From contig VGVY01000003.1 of the NCBI GenBank assembly GCA_016873835.1, positions 38,854 through 102,853 of the forward strand: a DNA stretch of 64,000 nt, read 5' to 3'. Of this stretch, positions 1 to 8,598 are shown piece after piece (position 1 is the stretch's first letter; each line of letters begins with the position of its first letter). The position numbers were made by a program, and so were the translations under genes. Below the pieces are notes generated by a model. It was not told the DNA's origin. It searched no databases and saw only the letters and a list, made by a program, of their open reading frames with translations. The DNA comes from Ignavibacteria bacterium. GTDB lineage: Bacteria > Bacteroidota > Ignavibacteria > Ignavibacteriales > Melioribacteraceae.

Positions 1-162
1 GAATTAAAAGCCATACTTGCAACTGCATTAGAAAGCAACGGAACTTTTGTATGGAAGGTACCGATTGATATTCAAAACTCAGTTCATTACAGAATAAAAA
101 TAACTTGTTTAGATGTACCTACCGTTTCTGCATTAAGTGACTATTTTTATATAGTTGAATAA
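1..162 (+). CDS. C-terminal end of a secreted protein with a Kre9/KNH-like domain (partial)
   Basis: The frame is open from base 1 to a TAA at 160-162, giving the last 53 residues of a protein whose start lies outside the window. The pattern (a Trp-Lys-Val-Pro segment, then a Tyr-Arg-Ile-Lys-Ile strand, then a Leu-Ser-Asp-Tyr-Phe end) resembles the Kre9/KNH-like Ser-Thr-rich anchored-membrane domain, a small beta-sandwich often repeated in secreted bacterial proteins. The function of the whole protein cannot be told from this piece. The family call is from memory of the pattern and is moderate at best. Confidence 0.55.
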   Translation, partial: ELKAILATALESNGTFVWKVPIDIQNSVHYRIKITCLDVPTVSALSDYFYIVE

Positions 163-190
163 CAAAACTAATATCAATTGGAGGAGACTC

Positions 191-685
191 ATGCGAATTT
201 CAAAAATTTTACTTCTCTTGTTAATTATTTCTTTCGTAGGTTCCATAGGACAGACAAAAAGTTCTTCTAAATCAAAAACAACAAAAGCTAAAGAAGAAAC
301 GGTTCAATACGTTCCTCCACCACCGCCTCCTAAAGACGGTGTAATAATCCATATCAGCAGCGGACTTGATAGTCCAACTTCTGTCTTAGCTGGATTAACG
401 AAAGCTTTAAAAATGTCTGATCGTTATGATGTTTATGTTTTTTTTGATGTCAATGGTCCTGAAGTTGTTCTGTCATCATCAAAAAGTCTTGAGTATAAAA
501 AATATGAGCCTTCAAAACTAATTATAACTAAGTTAATTGATAAAGGTGTACCAATTGCTGCTTGTTCTATGTGTTTAGAAATGATGAATAGAACACAGTT
601 CGATTTGATGAAAGGGGTACGATTAGCAAACTTGGAAGATTTTTTTGATTTCACTAAAGGAAGAATTTTAACTCTCGATTATTAG
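191..685 (+). CDS. exported DsrE/DsrF-like family protein
   Basis: This encodes a 164-residue protein. The ATG at 191 is chosen over an upstream in-frame TTG because a strong ribosome binding site (GGAGGAG, 180-186) sits just before it and a signal peptide follows directly (hydrophobic residues 6-19). After it come a Ser/Lys-rich linker and a run of six prolines (42-47), then a DsrE-like alpha/beta domain from about residue 50. The Cys pair C125-x-x-C128 lies where DsrE-family proteins carry their sulfur-handling cysteine. DsrE relatives usually act in cytoplasmic sulfur relay, so the export signal and proline linker are unusual. The partner and substrate are unknown. A strong hairpin terminator follows, so the gene is probably the end of its transcript. 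Confidence 0.75.
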   Translation: MRISKILLLLLIISFVGSIGQTKSSSKSKTTKAKEETVQYVPPPPPPKDGVIIHISSGLDSPTSVLAGLTKALKMSDRYDVYVFFDVNGPEVVLSSSKSLEYKKYEPSKLIITKLIDKGVPIAACSMCLEMMNRTQFDLMKGVRLANLEDFFDFTKGRILTLDY

Positions 686-693
686 TAGGAGGT

Positions 694-726
694 GTCCGAT
701 TAGCTTTTCAGCTAATCGGACTTTTT
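694..726 (+). terminator. rho-independent terminator
   Basis: A perfect 12-bp stem (694-705 with 710-721) has a TTTC loop and is followed by five T. It lies 8 bases after the DsrE-like gene and between two convergent genes, so its stem may also stop the gene arriving from the other strand, although the T run is only on the plus side. Confidence 0.9.
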
Positions 727-744
727 GGTTTTGGGACTCTCGAG

Positions 745-1194
745 TTAGAACTTGATGTAGGTAAGTTCTGTAGCTTTTTCAGGATGTTTTTCTAAGAATT
801 TTTTCATCAAATAAGAGAGATAAAACTTTTCACTCATCTTTCTTACCCCTTCAATCTCGTTAAAAAGTGAAGTACGGTGAACAAAATAAACACCTTTAGG
901 ATTATCAATCTTAATCAACGACAATGCCGCAACAATACGAGCTGCATAACATCCATCCTCGCGGAGTATTGACATCAATTGATTAACGGCCTTTTCAGAT
1001 TTCATTTCACCTAGATAATATGCGCAGCTTATTTTCAATCCTTCATTATCAGAATTAAGGCCAACTAATAAATTAGCTTCGATTGTTTTGTACTTAGCTT
1101 TCACAATAGGGTCGAGTTCTTGATTCGCTAGAATTGTTGTTGATAGGATAAAAATAGATAAAATAATAACTGAAATGATTCTTGTTATTTTCAT
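745..1194 (-). CDS. exported HEAT-repeat-like protein
   Basis: A 149-residue protein. The ATG at 1194 is preferred over one 16 codons upstream because a run of six G's lies 3 bases ahead of it and a signal peptide begins there (hydrophobic residues 6-22, ending near Ala-Asn-Gln). The mature part is helical, with a HEAT/PBS-type pattern: a Leu-Lys-Ile-Ser-Cys-Ala-Tyr-Tyr-Leu-Gly-Glu helix, then a Lys-Ala-Val-Asn-Gln-Leu helix, then a second Ala-Ala-Arg-Ile-Val-Ala-Ala-Leu-Ser-Leu unit. Such repeats are protein-binding scaffolds; no catalytic motif is visible. It is convergent with the DsrE-like gene and divergent from the PagL-like gene. Its specific function is unknown. Confidence 0.7.
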   Translation of the reverse strand: MKITRIISVIILSIFILSTTILANQELDPIVKAKYKTIEANLLVGLNSDNEGLKISCAYYLGEMKSEKAVNQLMSILREDGCYAARIVAALSLIKIDNPKGVYFVHRTSLFNEIEGVRKMSEKFYLSYLMKKFLEKHPEKATELTYIKF

Positions 1195-1407
1195 ATGCCC
1201 CCCATACGATTTATAATTTTCAAAGAAGAAATTCAGCAACATTACTTAAGACGATTAATTTTGCGATTAGTTCAATAGTGTATTGTTTATTGCATTATTG
1301 AAGAAAACAGAATAAAAATTTCATCCAAACTAATTTTTTGTTTAAAATGTTAATATTATTTTGGCACGTAAGTGAAAATAGTTATTAATATTAATCGAAC
1401 TTATTTT

Positions 1408-1980
1408 ATGAAATTATCCTTTGTTCAAACATTGTGTAATAGAGAAAATTTTCTTTTCTACAAAAATTTTCATCTGGCGTTCATTACTTTATTTTTTTCA
1501 TCAACTGTTTTTTGTCAAGTTGAATTAGATTCATATGGACTAAGAAGCGGTTTATATGCTAGCAGAGGTTATGTTGATTTTCATCAAACCGAGCTTTATA
1601 TAAATTGGAGTTTGCCAATGGATTATGCGATTAATGATGAATATACAATTAAAAATAAACTAGAATTTACGATTGGTAGATTAGCTGCAACGGGGGAAGA
1701 AGCGTTTATAACATCTTTTGGAGGAAAATTTCTTCTTGAAAAGAAGGATTTCCCCGTAACATTTGCATTCGCTAGCGTTCCTACCTTTATTAGCAGATAT
1801 AAATTTCCTAGAAGAAATCTTGGTACTAAGCTACAATTTATTACTTCGTTCGGTTTGGAATTTAAGATTACAAAATCTTTTGAAGTTTCATATCGATTTC
1901 AACATATGTCAAATGCAAGTTTAAGCAGAAATAATCCTGGTTTAAATTTAAGTATGTTCTCATTTGGGTATCGATTTTAA
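1408..1980 (+). CDS. acyloxyacyl hydrolase / lipid A 3-O-deacylase (PagL-like) outer membrane protein
   Basis: A 190-residue protein counted from the ATG at 1408; a GTG at 1372 would add 12 residues, and neither has a clear ribosome binding site. An N-terminal hydrophobic export segment is followed by alternating beta strands that end in Phe, as in an eight-stranded outer-membrane barrel. The C-terminal His-Met-Ser-Asn segment followed by Asn-Pro-Gly matches the PagL active-site region. PagL removes an acyl chain from lipid A in the outer leaflet. H166 and S168 correspond to the PagL catalytic His and Ser, but the position 14 residues after the His, which is Glu in Pseudomonas PagL, is Asn180 here. 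Activity may therefore differ. The family call is fairly secure, the exact reaction less so. Confidence 0.75.
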   Translation: MKLSFVQTLCNRENFLFYKNFHLAFITLFFSSTVFCQVELDSYGLRSGLYASRGYVDFHQTELYINWSLPMDYAINDEYTIKNKLEFTIGRLAATGEEAFITSFGGKFLLEKKDFPVTFAFASVPTFISRYKFPRRNLGTKLQFITSFGLEFKITKSFEVSYRFQHMSNASLSRNNPGLNLSMFSFGYRF

Positions 1981-2046
1981 CTAACAACATGAATATAGAT
2001 TTTGACAATTACCTTAACTTAAAAGAAATCACTAAGGAGAATAAGT

Positions 2047-4713
2047 ATGAAAAAACTTTCTGTAGTTCTTTTATTTGTATTTATCAATATTTCTTTTGCT
2101 CAGCAGACGCCATTAATCGATCGAGAAATATTTTTTGGAGATCCAGAAATATCTGCAGCTCAAATTTCACCAAATGGTAAGTATATAACATTTGTAAAAC
2201 CGTTTAATAATGTTCGCAATATTTGGGTAAAAGAAAGAAATCAAAAATTCGATGAAGCTCGCCCGATAACGGCAGATACAAAACGTCCGGTGACTAGTTA
2301 TTTTTGGTCGCACGACAGCAAGTATATTTTATTTGTTCAAGATCAAGGCGGTAATGAAAACTTCAGAGTATACGCGGTTAATCCAATGGAAAAAGGAGAT
2401 CCAGTACCTACTGCACGTGATTTAACACCAATGGAAAATGTTCGCGCTATCATAATTGATGTTCCTAAAAATAATCCACATGAAATATTAGTTGGATTGA
2501 ATGATAGAAATCCTCAACTGCATGATGTTTACAAATTGAACTTAATTTCTGGTGAAATAACTTTAGTAAGAAAAAATGATGAAAATATTGCTGGTTGGGC
2601 AACCGACCTTGATGGAAATTTGAGACTTGGCGTTAGGTTAATGTCAGATGGAGGAACTGAAATTTTAAAACTCGATGGAGAAAATTTAGTACAAATTTAT
2701 TCTGTCAATAATGAAGAAACTGCCAGCCCAATTCAATTTACTCCAGACGGGAAAAATTTCTATATGATTACTAATAAAGGGGCTCGGGACAAAACAGAAT
2801 TTTCTATTTTCAATCTTGAGACTGGTGATGTAAAATTGATTGAGAAAGATCCCTTAGATGAAGTTGATTTTGCTGGTGCAGTTTTTTCTGATGTGACTAA
2901 TGAATTATTAGCTACTTATTACTTGGGTGATAAAGTCAGAATTTATTTTAAGAACGATGAATTCAAAAAAGCTTATGAAAAAATGAAAAGTTTATTGCCA
3001 GACGGTGAAATTGGATTTACTTCGATGACAGCAGATGAAAATGTATGGCTTGTTTCTGTTTCTCGTGATGTTGACCCAGGTTCTGTTTATCTTTTTGATA
3101 GAGTTGCTGGAAAGACCGAATTATTATATCGTTCTCGTCCAAACTTACCAAGTGAACATCTAGCAACAATGAAACCAATGAGAATTAAAGTTCGTGATGG
3201 TTTAGAAATACCAGGTTATCTAACTTTGCCAAAGGGAGTTGATTCTAAAAAATTTCCACTTGTAATGTTCATTCATGGAGGTCCATGGGCAAGAGACAGA
3301 TGGGGATACAGTTCATATCCGCAATTTTTAGCAAATAGAGGTTATGCAGTATTTCAACCAAATTTTAGAGGATCCACTGGCTATGGGAAGAAATTTTTAA
3401 ATGCTGGCAACAAACAGTGGGGCACGGGTTCGATGCAGCACGATATTACAGATGTTGTTAATTATCTTGTAAAAGAAGGAATTGCTGATCCTAAAAAAGT
3501 TGCGATAGCTGGTGGTTCTTATGGCGGTTATGCTACATTGGCTGGATTAGCTTTTACTCCGGATCTTTATGCATGCGGATTTGATATTGTTGGACCATCA
3601 AACATAATTACTTTGTTAAATTCAATTCCTCCTTATTGGGCTCCTCTCAAAAAAATGTTTGCTGTACGTGTTGGTGATATGGAAAATCCAGACGAATTGA
3701 AAATGCTTGAATCTCAATCGCCACTTAACTTTGCAAAAAATATTAAAGCTCCGCTATATGTAGTTCAAGGAGCAAATGATCCGCGTGTTAAAAAAGCTGA
3801 ATCAGATCAGATTGTTGTTGCTCTTCGTGAATTAGAAAGAAATGTTGAATATATGGTTGCGCCAGATGAAGGACATGGATTTGCGGGCCTTGAAAATAGA
3901 TTAGCAATGGTTGTAGCCATGGAAAATTTTCTTGCTAAATATTTGAGTGGCAGAGTCCAAAAGGATGTTTCAGAAAAGATTCAAAAGAGATTAAATGAAA
4001 TTACAGTTGATATTAAAACAGTTGAGTTACCAAAGAAAAAAGAAACGTCAGAATTAAAAATTCTCGAATCATTTGATGGCTCGAAAATCAAAGAAGAAAA
4101 TTCAAAATACAAAATGACTGTTGAAGCTCGTGGACAAACTATCCCAATGGGAGTATCAAGTGAGTTAATTAAAACGACTCTTAATGGGAAAAACGTTTAT
4201 AGAGCAATTGATGTAACTTCTGGCATGATGGGAGGCGCTGATACTCTTTATGTTGATGTTGAAACACTTCTGCCAATTCAGAGAAATGTTAAACAAGGTC
4301 CAGCAGTTGTTAATGTATTTTTTGAAAAAGGAAAAGTTGTTGGTAATATTATTGCTGGTCCTCAAAATATTCCTATCGATGTTAAATTAAATCAAGCTGT
4401 AGTAACCGATGGCTCTGGAATTGGACTTTTAATCGAATCACTTAATTTGAGAGACAATTTTACAGCGCAGTTTAATCTTTTTGAATTACAAACAGCTCAT
4501 GCAAAGAAAATGAAATTAAAAGTTATTTCCAGTGAAAAGATCAAAGTCCCAGCTGGAGAATTTGATTGTTATAAGATTGAAATCAATCCAGTTGAAGGGA
4601 CTGACGGCGCATCAGTAGTTTGGGTAAAAAAGTCTGATCAAAAAATGGTAAGGCTGCAAATGAGTTTAGGCGGCCAAATGGCTGGCGCTACAATTACAAT
4701 GGAATTAGAGTAA
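2047..4713 (+). CDS. secreted S9 prolyl-oligopeptidase-family peptidase with extra C-terminal domain
   Basis: An 888-residue protein. The ATG is preceded by AAGGAG and begins a clean signal peptide ending in Phe-Ala-Gln. Residues about 25-370 form a WD40-like (TolB-type) beta-propeller, and residues about 380-640 the alpha/beta-hydrolase domain. The catalytic triad is visible: Ser491 in Gly-Gly-Ser-Tyr-Gly-Gly, Asp578 in Ala-Asn-Asp-Pro-Arg, and His610 in Glu-Gly-His-Gly-Phe. The enzyme should cleave oligopeptides in the periplasm or outside the cell, in the dipeptidyl/acylaminoacyl-peptidase group. About 240 further residues follow, which ordinary S9 enzymes lack. Their last part (about 819-848, Val-Pro-Ala-Gly-Glu-Phe-Asp-Cys-Tyr) resembles DUF3108-type beta domains. 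A hairpin terminator follows. Confidence 0.9.
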   Translation: MKKLSVVLLFVFINISFAQQTPLIDREIFFGDPEISAAQISPNGKYITFVKPFNNVRNIWVKERNQKFDEARPITADTKRPVTSYFWSHDSKYILFVQDQGGNENFRVYAVNPMEKGDPVPTARDLTPMENVRAIIIDVPKNNPHEILVGLNDRNPQLHDVYKLNLISGEITLVRKNDENIAGWATDLDGNLRLGVRLMSDGGTEILKLDGENLVQIYSVNNEETASPIQFTPDGKNFYMITNKGARDKTEFSIFNLETGDVKLIEKDPLDEVDFAGAVFSDVTNELLATYYLGDKVRIYFKNDEFKKAYEKMKSLLPDGEIGFTSMTADENVWLVSVSRDVDPGSVYLFDRVAGKTELLYRSRPNLPSEHLATMKPMRIKVRDGLEIPGYLTLPKGVDSKKFPLVMFIHGGPWARDRWGYSSYPQFLANRGYAVFQPNFRGSTGYGKKFLNAGNKQWGTGSMQHDITDVVNYLVKEGIADPKKVAIAGGSYGGYATLAGLAFTPDLYACGFDIVGPSNIITLLNSIPPYWAPLKKMFAVRVGDMENPDELKMLESQSPLNFAKNIKAPLYVVQGANDPRVKKAESDQIVVALRELERNVEYMVAPDEGHGFAGLENRLAMVVAMENFLAKYLSGRVQKDVSEKIQKRLNEITVDIKTVELPKKKETSELKILESFDGSKIKEENSKYKMTVEARGQTIPMGVSSELIKTTLNGKNVYRAIDVTSGMMGGADTLYVDVETLLPIQRNVKQGPAVVNVFFEKGKVVGNIIAGPQNIPIDVKLNQAVVTDGSGIGLLIESLNLRDNFTAQFNLFELQTAHAKKMKLKVISSEKIKVPAGEFDCYKIEINPVEGTDGASVVWVKKSDQKMVRLQMSLGGQMAGATITMELE

Positions 4714-4754
4714 ATAATTTACAAATCTGACAAAGATTGATTTCATGTTTTCTG

Positions 4755-4800
4755 AAGGGAGAATTCTTTTATTATATAAATGGTTCTCCCTTTAATTTTT
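4755..4800 (+). terminator. rho-independent terminator between convergent genes
   Basis: The stem 4755-4763 pairs with 4784-4792 (AAGGGAGAA / TTCTCCCTT) around a 20-base loop and is followed by a T-rich tail. It lies after the S9 peptidase gene and touches the stop codon of the convergent GMC gene. Confidence 0.65.
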
Positions 4801-6357
4801 AAGTGGAATTTTGCTCATTGCTCTTTCACTTAAAGCAAGAATTGTAAGTGAAGGATTAACTCCTGGATTTGCAGAAATCATTGAACCATCACACACATAC
4901 ATATTTTCGTAACCAAAAACACGATTGTTTTTGTCAATTACTCCTTCTTCAGTATTTGCACCCATTGTAGCTCCGCCAAGAATATGTGCAGTAGTTGGTA
5001 TTCCAAAAATTATTTCCGAAAGTAATGCTCCGGGAGTACCATTTACAATTTCAGCATATTTTTTTGCAAGTTTGTTTGCTTCTGGTAAAAATGCAGTTGG
5101 TAAAGTTCCTTCTCCAATAGCACTTTTCATTCTGAACCAACCATTTTTGAATCGGAGAGTTCCACTGATAGTTCTCATGTATAAAAGTATTTGAGTTCTT
5201 TTTGCCCAATCTCTAACAAAGTAGAGTTTAAAATATTTTATTGGATGTTTGATGATTTCAAAAATTGATTTTAATAATCTTGTAAAAACATTTTCTCCGA
5301 TGACCAAAGGCGCAATTTGCAATCTCCAAAATCCTGATCCTGATGGATAACGTACTGGCTCTAAATGGCTGTGTTCATCGGTATGTAGAATTGATCCGAT
5401 TGCAATACCATCTGAAAAAACAGTTTCTTTTTGAGGAGCAACAATTCCCATCAGACTTTCTGAATTTGTTCTTACATTATATCCAACTTTCTCTGAAAGT
5501 TTTGGAAATGTAGTTTTTTTCAATTTGAGTAAAAGGGGAAGGGTGCCTAAAACACCGCCAGCAAACACAATTCCCTTGGTGACATATTTCCCTTTTTTCT
5601 TGAAAAATTTTGTTGAGCTTTTCCAATAGACTTCGTAACAGTTTTGATCATATAAATGAACGATATCATAAACTATAGATTCAGCTTTTATTTGAGCACC
5701 TTTTTTTTGCGCAAGGTATAAATAGTTTTTGTCTAATGAATTTTTTGCATTTTCACGACATCCAACCATACAAGCACCACAAAAAATGCAGCCCGCTCTT
5801 TCTGGTCCATCGCCATTAAAATATGGATCTTCAACAGTTTTACCTGGTTCTCCAAAATAAACTGCCACATCAGTCGGTTCAAATGCAGTTTCTTTGTTTA
5901 TTTCTTTTGATAATTTTTTTAGTGCTAGGTCACCATTTTCCAATCTTGGATTTTTTACAACTCCCAACATTTTGGAAGACAATTCATAAAATTTTGAAAG
6001 TTCTTTTTTCCAATCTGCAAGGTGTGCCCAAGATTTTGCAATGAAAAATTCATCTTTTGGGACTGGTAATGTATTTGCATACACTAGTGATCCGCCTCCA
6101 ACTCCAACACCTGATAAAATTCCCACATGGCGGAAAAAAGTAATTTTAAATATTCCGTAAAATTTAAATAACGGGATCCAAAGCCATCGTTTAAGATTCC
6201 AATTTGTTTTAGCAAAATCTTTTGCGTGATACCATCTTCCTTTTTCGATTACAAGTACTTTGTAACCTTTTTCTGAGAGTCGAAGTGCTGCAACTGAACC
6301 GCCGAATCCGCTGCCTATGACAATGTAATCAAAATCGAGTTGTCTATTTTCTATCAT
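4792..6357 (-). CDS. GMC-family FAD oxidoreductase (cholesterol-oxidase-like)
   Basis: A 521-residue protein. The N-terminus has the FAD-binding Gly-Ser-Gly-Phe-Gly-Gly (15-20) followed by the ribose-binding Glu38. The C-terminus has the family's second FAD segment, Cys-Asp-Gly-Ser-Met-Ile through Asn-Pro-Gly-Val-Asn-Pro-Ser. These place it with GMC alcohol/sterol oxidoreductases, which oxidise an alcohol to a carbonyl. No signal peptide is evident, so it probably acts in the cytoplasm. C190, C193, C196 and C200 have the CxxCxxCxxxC spacing of a 4Fe-4S ferredoxin, a feature of this cholesterol-oxidase-like branch. The substrate is unknown. It is convergent with the S9 peptidase and is the first gene downstream of the tRNA on the same strand. 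Confidence 0.85.
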   Translation of the reverse strand: MIENRQLDFDYIVIGSGFGGSVAALRLSEKGYKVLVIEKGRWYHAKDFAKTNWNLKRWLWIPLFKFYGIFKITFFRHVGILSGVGVGGGSLVYANTLPVPKDEFFIAKSWAHLADWKKELSKFYELSSKMLGVVKNPRLENGDLALKKLSKEINKETAFEPTDVAVYFGEPGKTVEDPYFNGDGPERAGCIFCGACMVGCRENAKNSLDKNYLYLAQKKGAQIKAESIVYDIVHLYDQNCYEVYWKSSTKFFKKKGKYVTKGIVFAGGVLGTLPLLLKLKKTTFPKLSEKVGYNVRTNSESLMGIVAPQKETVFSDGIAIGSILHTDEHSHLEPVRYPSGSGFWRLQIAPLVIGENVFTRLLKSIFEIIKHPIKYFKLYFVRDWAKRTQILLYMRTISGTLRFKNGWFRMKSAIGEGTLPTAFLPEANKLAKKYAEIVNGTPGALLSEIIFGIPTTAHILGGATMGANTEEGVIDKNNRVFGYENMYVCDGSMISANPGVNPSLTILALSERAMSKIPLKN

Positions 6358-6410
6358 GGAATTTTAGATTATTTCGGTGAGAAATTAAGAAGAAAAAAAT
6401 CAACAATCAT

Positions 6411-6440
6411 TAAAATAAAAAATCCGACATAAGTCAGATT
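6411..6440 (-). terminator. rho-independent terminator downstream of the tRNA pseudogene
   Basis: Read on the minus strand, an 8-bp stem (6433-6440 with 6421-6428, one G-U pair) has a UUAU loop and runs into a T-rich tract at 6411-6420. It probably ended the transcript of the decayed tRNA copy just upstream. Confidence 0.6.
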
Positions 6441-6450
6441 TTTATTTTTG

Positions 6451-6515
6451 TAGCGGAGGTAAGATCCAGATTTATTTCGGGATTTCGCTCATTGCATTTG
6501 CACAGCTGAAAAGCA
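6451..6515 (-). pseudogene. decayed tRNA copy (initiator tRNA-Met-like)
   Basis: On the minus strand this stretch aligns with the 3' half of the intact tRNA-Met next door. The terminal Cys-Gly-Cys-Thr-Ala-coding-like block CCGCTA, the TACC before it and the CCCGAA of the anticodon stem are kept, with a 4-base deletion in the variable loop. Almost all substitutions in the T arm are transitions. The upstream flank up to the 3' end is shared too: 6439-6464 matches 6571-6596 at 24 of 26 positions. The anticodon is not intact and the T stem no longer pairs, so it is not a working tRNA. The 5' boundary is approximate. Confidence 0.55.
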
Positions 6516-6536
6516 GATTCTGTTTTTATCACTATT

Positions 6537-6575
6537 TAAAACAAAAAACCCCACACATACGTATGAGGTTTTTTT
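6537..6575 (-). terminator. rho-independent terminator downstream of tRNA-Met
   Basis: An A8/T8-flanked stem (6543-6550 with 6567-6574) contains a perfect inner palindrome CATACGTATG (6556-6565). On the minus strand it ends in a GGGG-T6 tract 8-40 bases after the tRNA 3' end. Confidence 0.6.
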
Positions 6576-6582
6576 ATTTTTG

Positions 6583-6655
<73 letters not shown>

Positions 6656-6809
6656 GTTTAATTTTTTATTCAGAAGAACAAACTATTTCAAACTTGGGTT
6701 TCAAATATATTAAACCATAACTGTTCTGTCAAATAATCATTTTATGTAAAACAAAAACTTGCTTAATACTGATTCATTCATAATATTCGTGAAAATCAAA
6801 TCAGAGAAA

Positions 6810-8507
6810 ATGCTTAAATCAATCCAGATAAAAGATTACGCGCTTATCGAGAATATTTTTGTAGAATTTGGCGAGGGCTTGAACATCATAACCGGTGAAA
6901 CCGGCGCCGGGAAATCAATTATTATTGATGCAATGAGTTTATTGTTGGGCGAAAGAGCGACGATAGAGGTAGTTAGAAAGGGAACAGAGAAATCAATAGT
7001 AGAGGGAATTTTTGATGTCAAAAAAAATAATAAGGTTAAAGAAATTTGTAAGCTGAACGAGATTGAATATTCCGATGAACTAATTATTCGTAGAGAAATT
7101 TCTCTCAAAGGCACAAATAGATGTTTTCTGAACGATACACCAGTAACATTAAATCAGATAAAAGAAATTGGAGATTTGCTTGTCGATCTTCATGGGCAGC
7201 ATGAACATCAATCTTTATTAAAAGCAGAAACTCATATTGATATGTTAGATGATGTTGCGGATTTGACAGATCAGTTGATACTTTTTTCCGAAGCTTATTA
7301 TAAATTGAATCATTTACTTAAGGATCTCAAGAATTTACAAGAAAAGGAAAGTTTGTTAAAAGAGAAAAAGGATCTCCTCGAATTTCAAATTAAAGAAATA
7401 GATTCTGTATCGCCCGAAATTGATGAAGATGAAAAAATTGAAAATGATTTGCGGATATTAGAGAATTCTGAAAAGTTATTATCGTTGACAAATGAAATCT
7501 ATGAATCGATTTATGAAGATGAAAATTCCATTCAAGACCGCCTTTCAGAAATAAAATCAAAATTGAATGAACTAAGTCATATTGATATTACGCTTAATGA
7601 AAAAGTAAATGAATTTGAATCCGTTGTTGCAATCTTAAATGATATATCTTCTTATTTAAGAGGGTATAGAGATAAAATTGATATTGACCCAGATTTACTT
7701 GAAAGCATGAGAGCAAGAGTAAGCTCAATTAATATGTTAAAGAAAAAATTCGGAGTAACTTTAAAGTCTGTACTAGAGCATCGCAAAAAAATAGGAGATG
7801 AATTTGATCTCGTTGAAAATTTTTCATCCAAAATAAGTGAAATAAATAATTTAATTGAAATTGCAAGGAAAGAATGTGGTTCGTTAGCTAAATCAATTTC
7901 AACAGAAAGAAAAACAGTTGCAAAGAAAATTAAAAAGGAAATTGAAGCTGAGTTAAAAAATCTGGGAATTGCCGACTCAAAATTTGAAGTAAAAATTGTT
8001 AATGAAAAAGCAGAGGATAATTATATTCTTATTGATGGACAAAAGTTTACATATGATCATAAAGGATATGACAAAGTAGAATTTTATATTTCAACGAATT
8101 TAGGAGAAGATCCAAAACCGTTAATTAAGGTTGCTTCCGGCGGTGAAGTTTCGAGAATAATGCTTGCTTTAAAGTCTATACTTGCAAAATCCGACAAGCT
8201 TCCTATTCTGATCTTTGATGAAATTGATATTGGAATAAGCGGACGAATTGCGCAGAAAGTTGGTAACGCATTAAAAGCATTGGCATCATATCATCAAATA
8301 ATTGCAATAACCCATTTGCCTCAGATAGCTGGAGTTTGTGATCATCATTATTCAGTTGAAAAGAAAAAAATTGCCGATAGAATTGTGAGTTCAATTCGCA
8401 AATTAGAGTTTGATGAAAGGGTTAATGAAGTTGCAAAATTGATGAGCGGTGAAAAAATTACTGAAGCAGCAATCAACGGAGCAAAAGAATTAATTGCTTC
8501 GAAATAA
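6810..8507 (+). CDS. recN: DNA repair protein RecN
   Basis: A 565-residue protein starting at the ATG at 6810; an upstream in-frame ATG at 6759 would add 17 residues that the family lacks. RecN is an SMC-like ATPase that acts early at DNA double-strand breaks. The Walker A motif Gly-Glu-Thr-Gly-Ala-Gly-Lys-Ser is at 29-36. Two long coiled-coil arms occupy roughly 165-370. The ABC signature (Ala-Ser-Gly-Gly-Glu-Val-Ser) and Walker B (Ile-Phe-Asp-Glu-Ile-Asp) are near the C-terminus, followed by the His-switch region Ile-Thr-His-Leu-Pro-Gln. The length is normal for RecN. It stands alone, divergent from the tRNA, with a weak ribosome binding site. Confidence 0.95.
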   Translation: MLKSIQIKDYALIENIFVEFGEGLNIITGETGAGKSIIIDAMSLLLGERATIEVVRKGTEKSIVEGIFDVKKNNKVKEICKLNEIEYSDELIIRREISLKGTNRCFLNDTPVTLNQIKEIGDLLVDLHGQHEHQSLLKAETHIDMLDDVADLTDQLILFSEAYYKLNHLLKDLKNLQEKESLLKEKKDLLEFQIKEIDSVSPEIDEDEKIENDLRILENSEKLLSLTNEIYESIYEDENSIQDRLSEIKSKLNELSHIDITLNEKVNEFESVVAILNDISSYLRGYRDKIDIDPDLLESMRARVSSINMLKKKFGVTLKSVLEHRKKIGDEFDLVENFSSKISEINNLIEIARKECGSLAKSISTERKTVAKKIKKEIEAELKNLGIADSKFEVKIVNEKAEDNYILIDGQKFTYDHKGYDKVEFYISTNLGEDPKPLIKVASGGEVSRIMLALKSILAKSDKLPILIFDEIDIGISGRIAQKVGNALKALASYHQIIAITHLPQIAGVCDHHYSVEKKKIADRIVSSIRKLEFDERVNEVAKLMSGEKITEAAINGAKELIASK

Positions 8508-8598
8508 ATATCATAATTCACTTTCTATGAAAAAAATTTTACATCTATTTTATGATTCATTAAATTGAATCAAGTATTTAGAACTGAGAGGAAAAACT

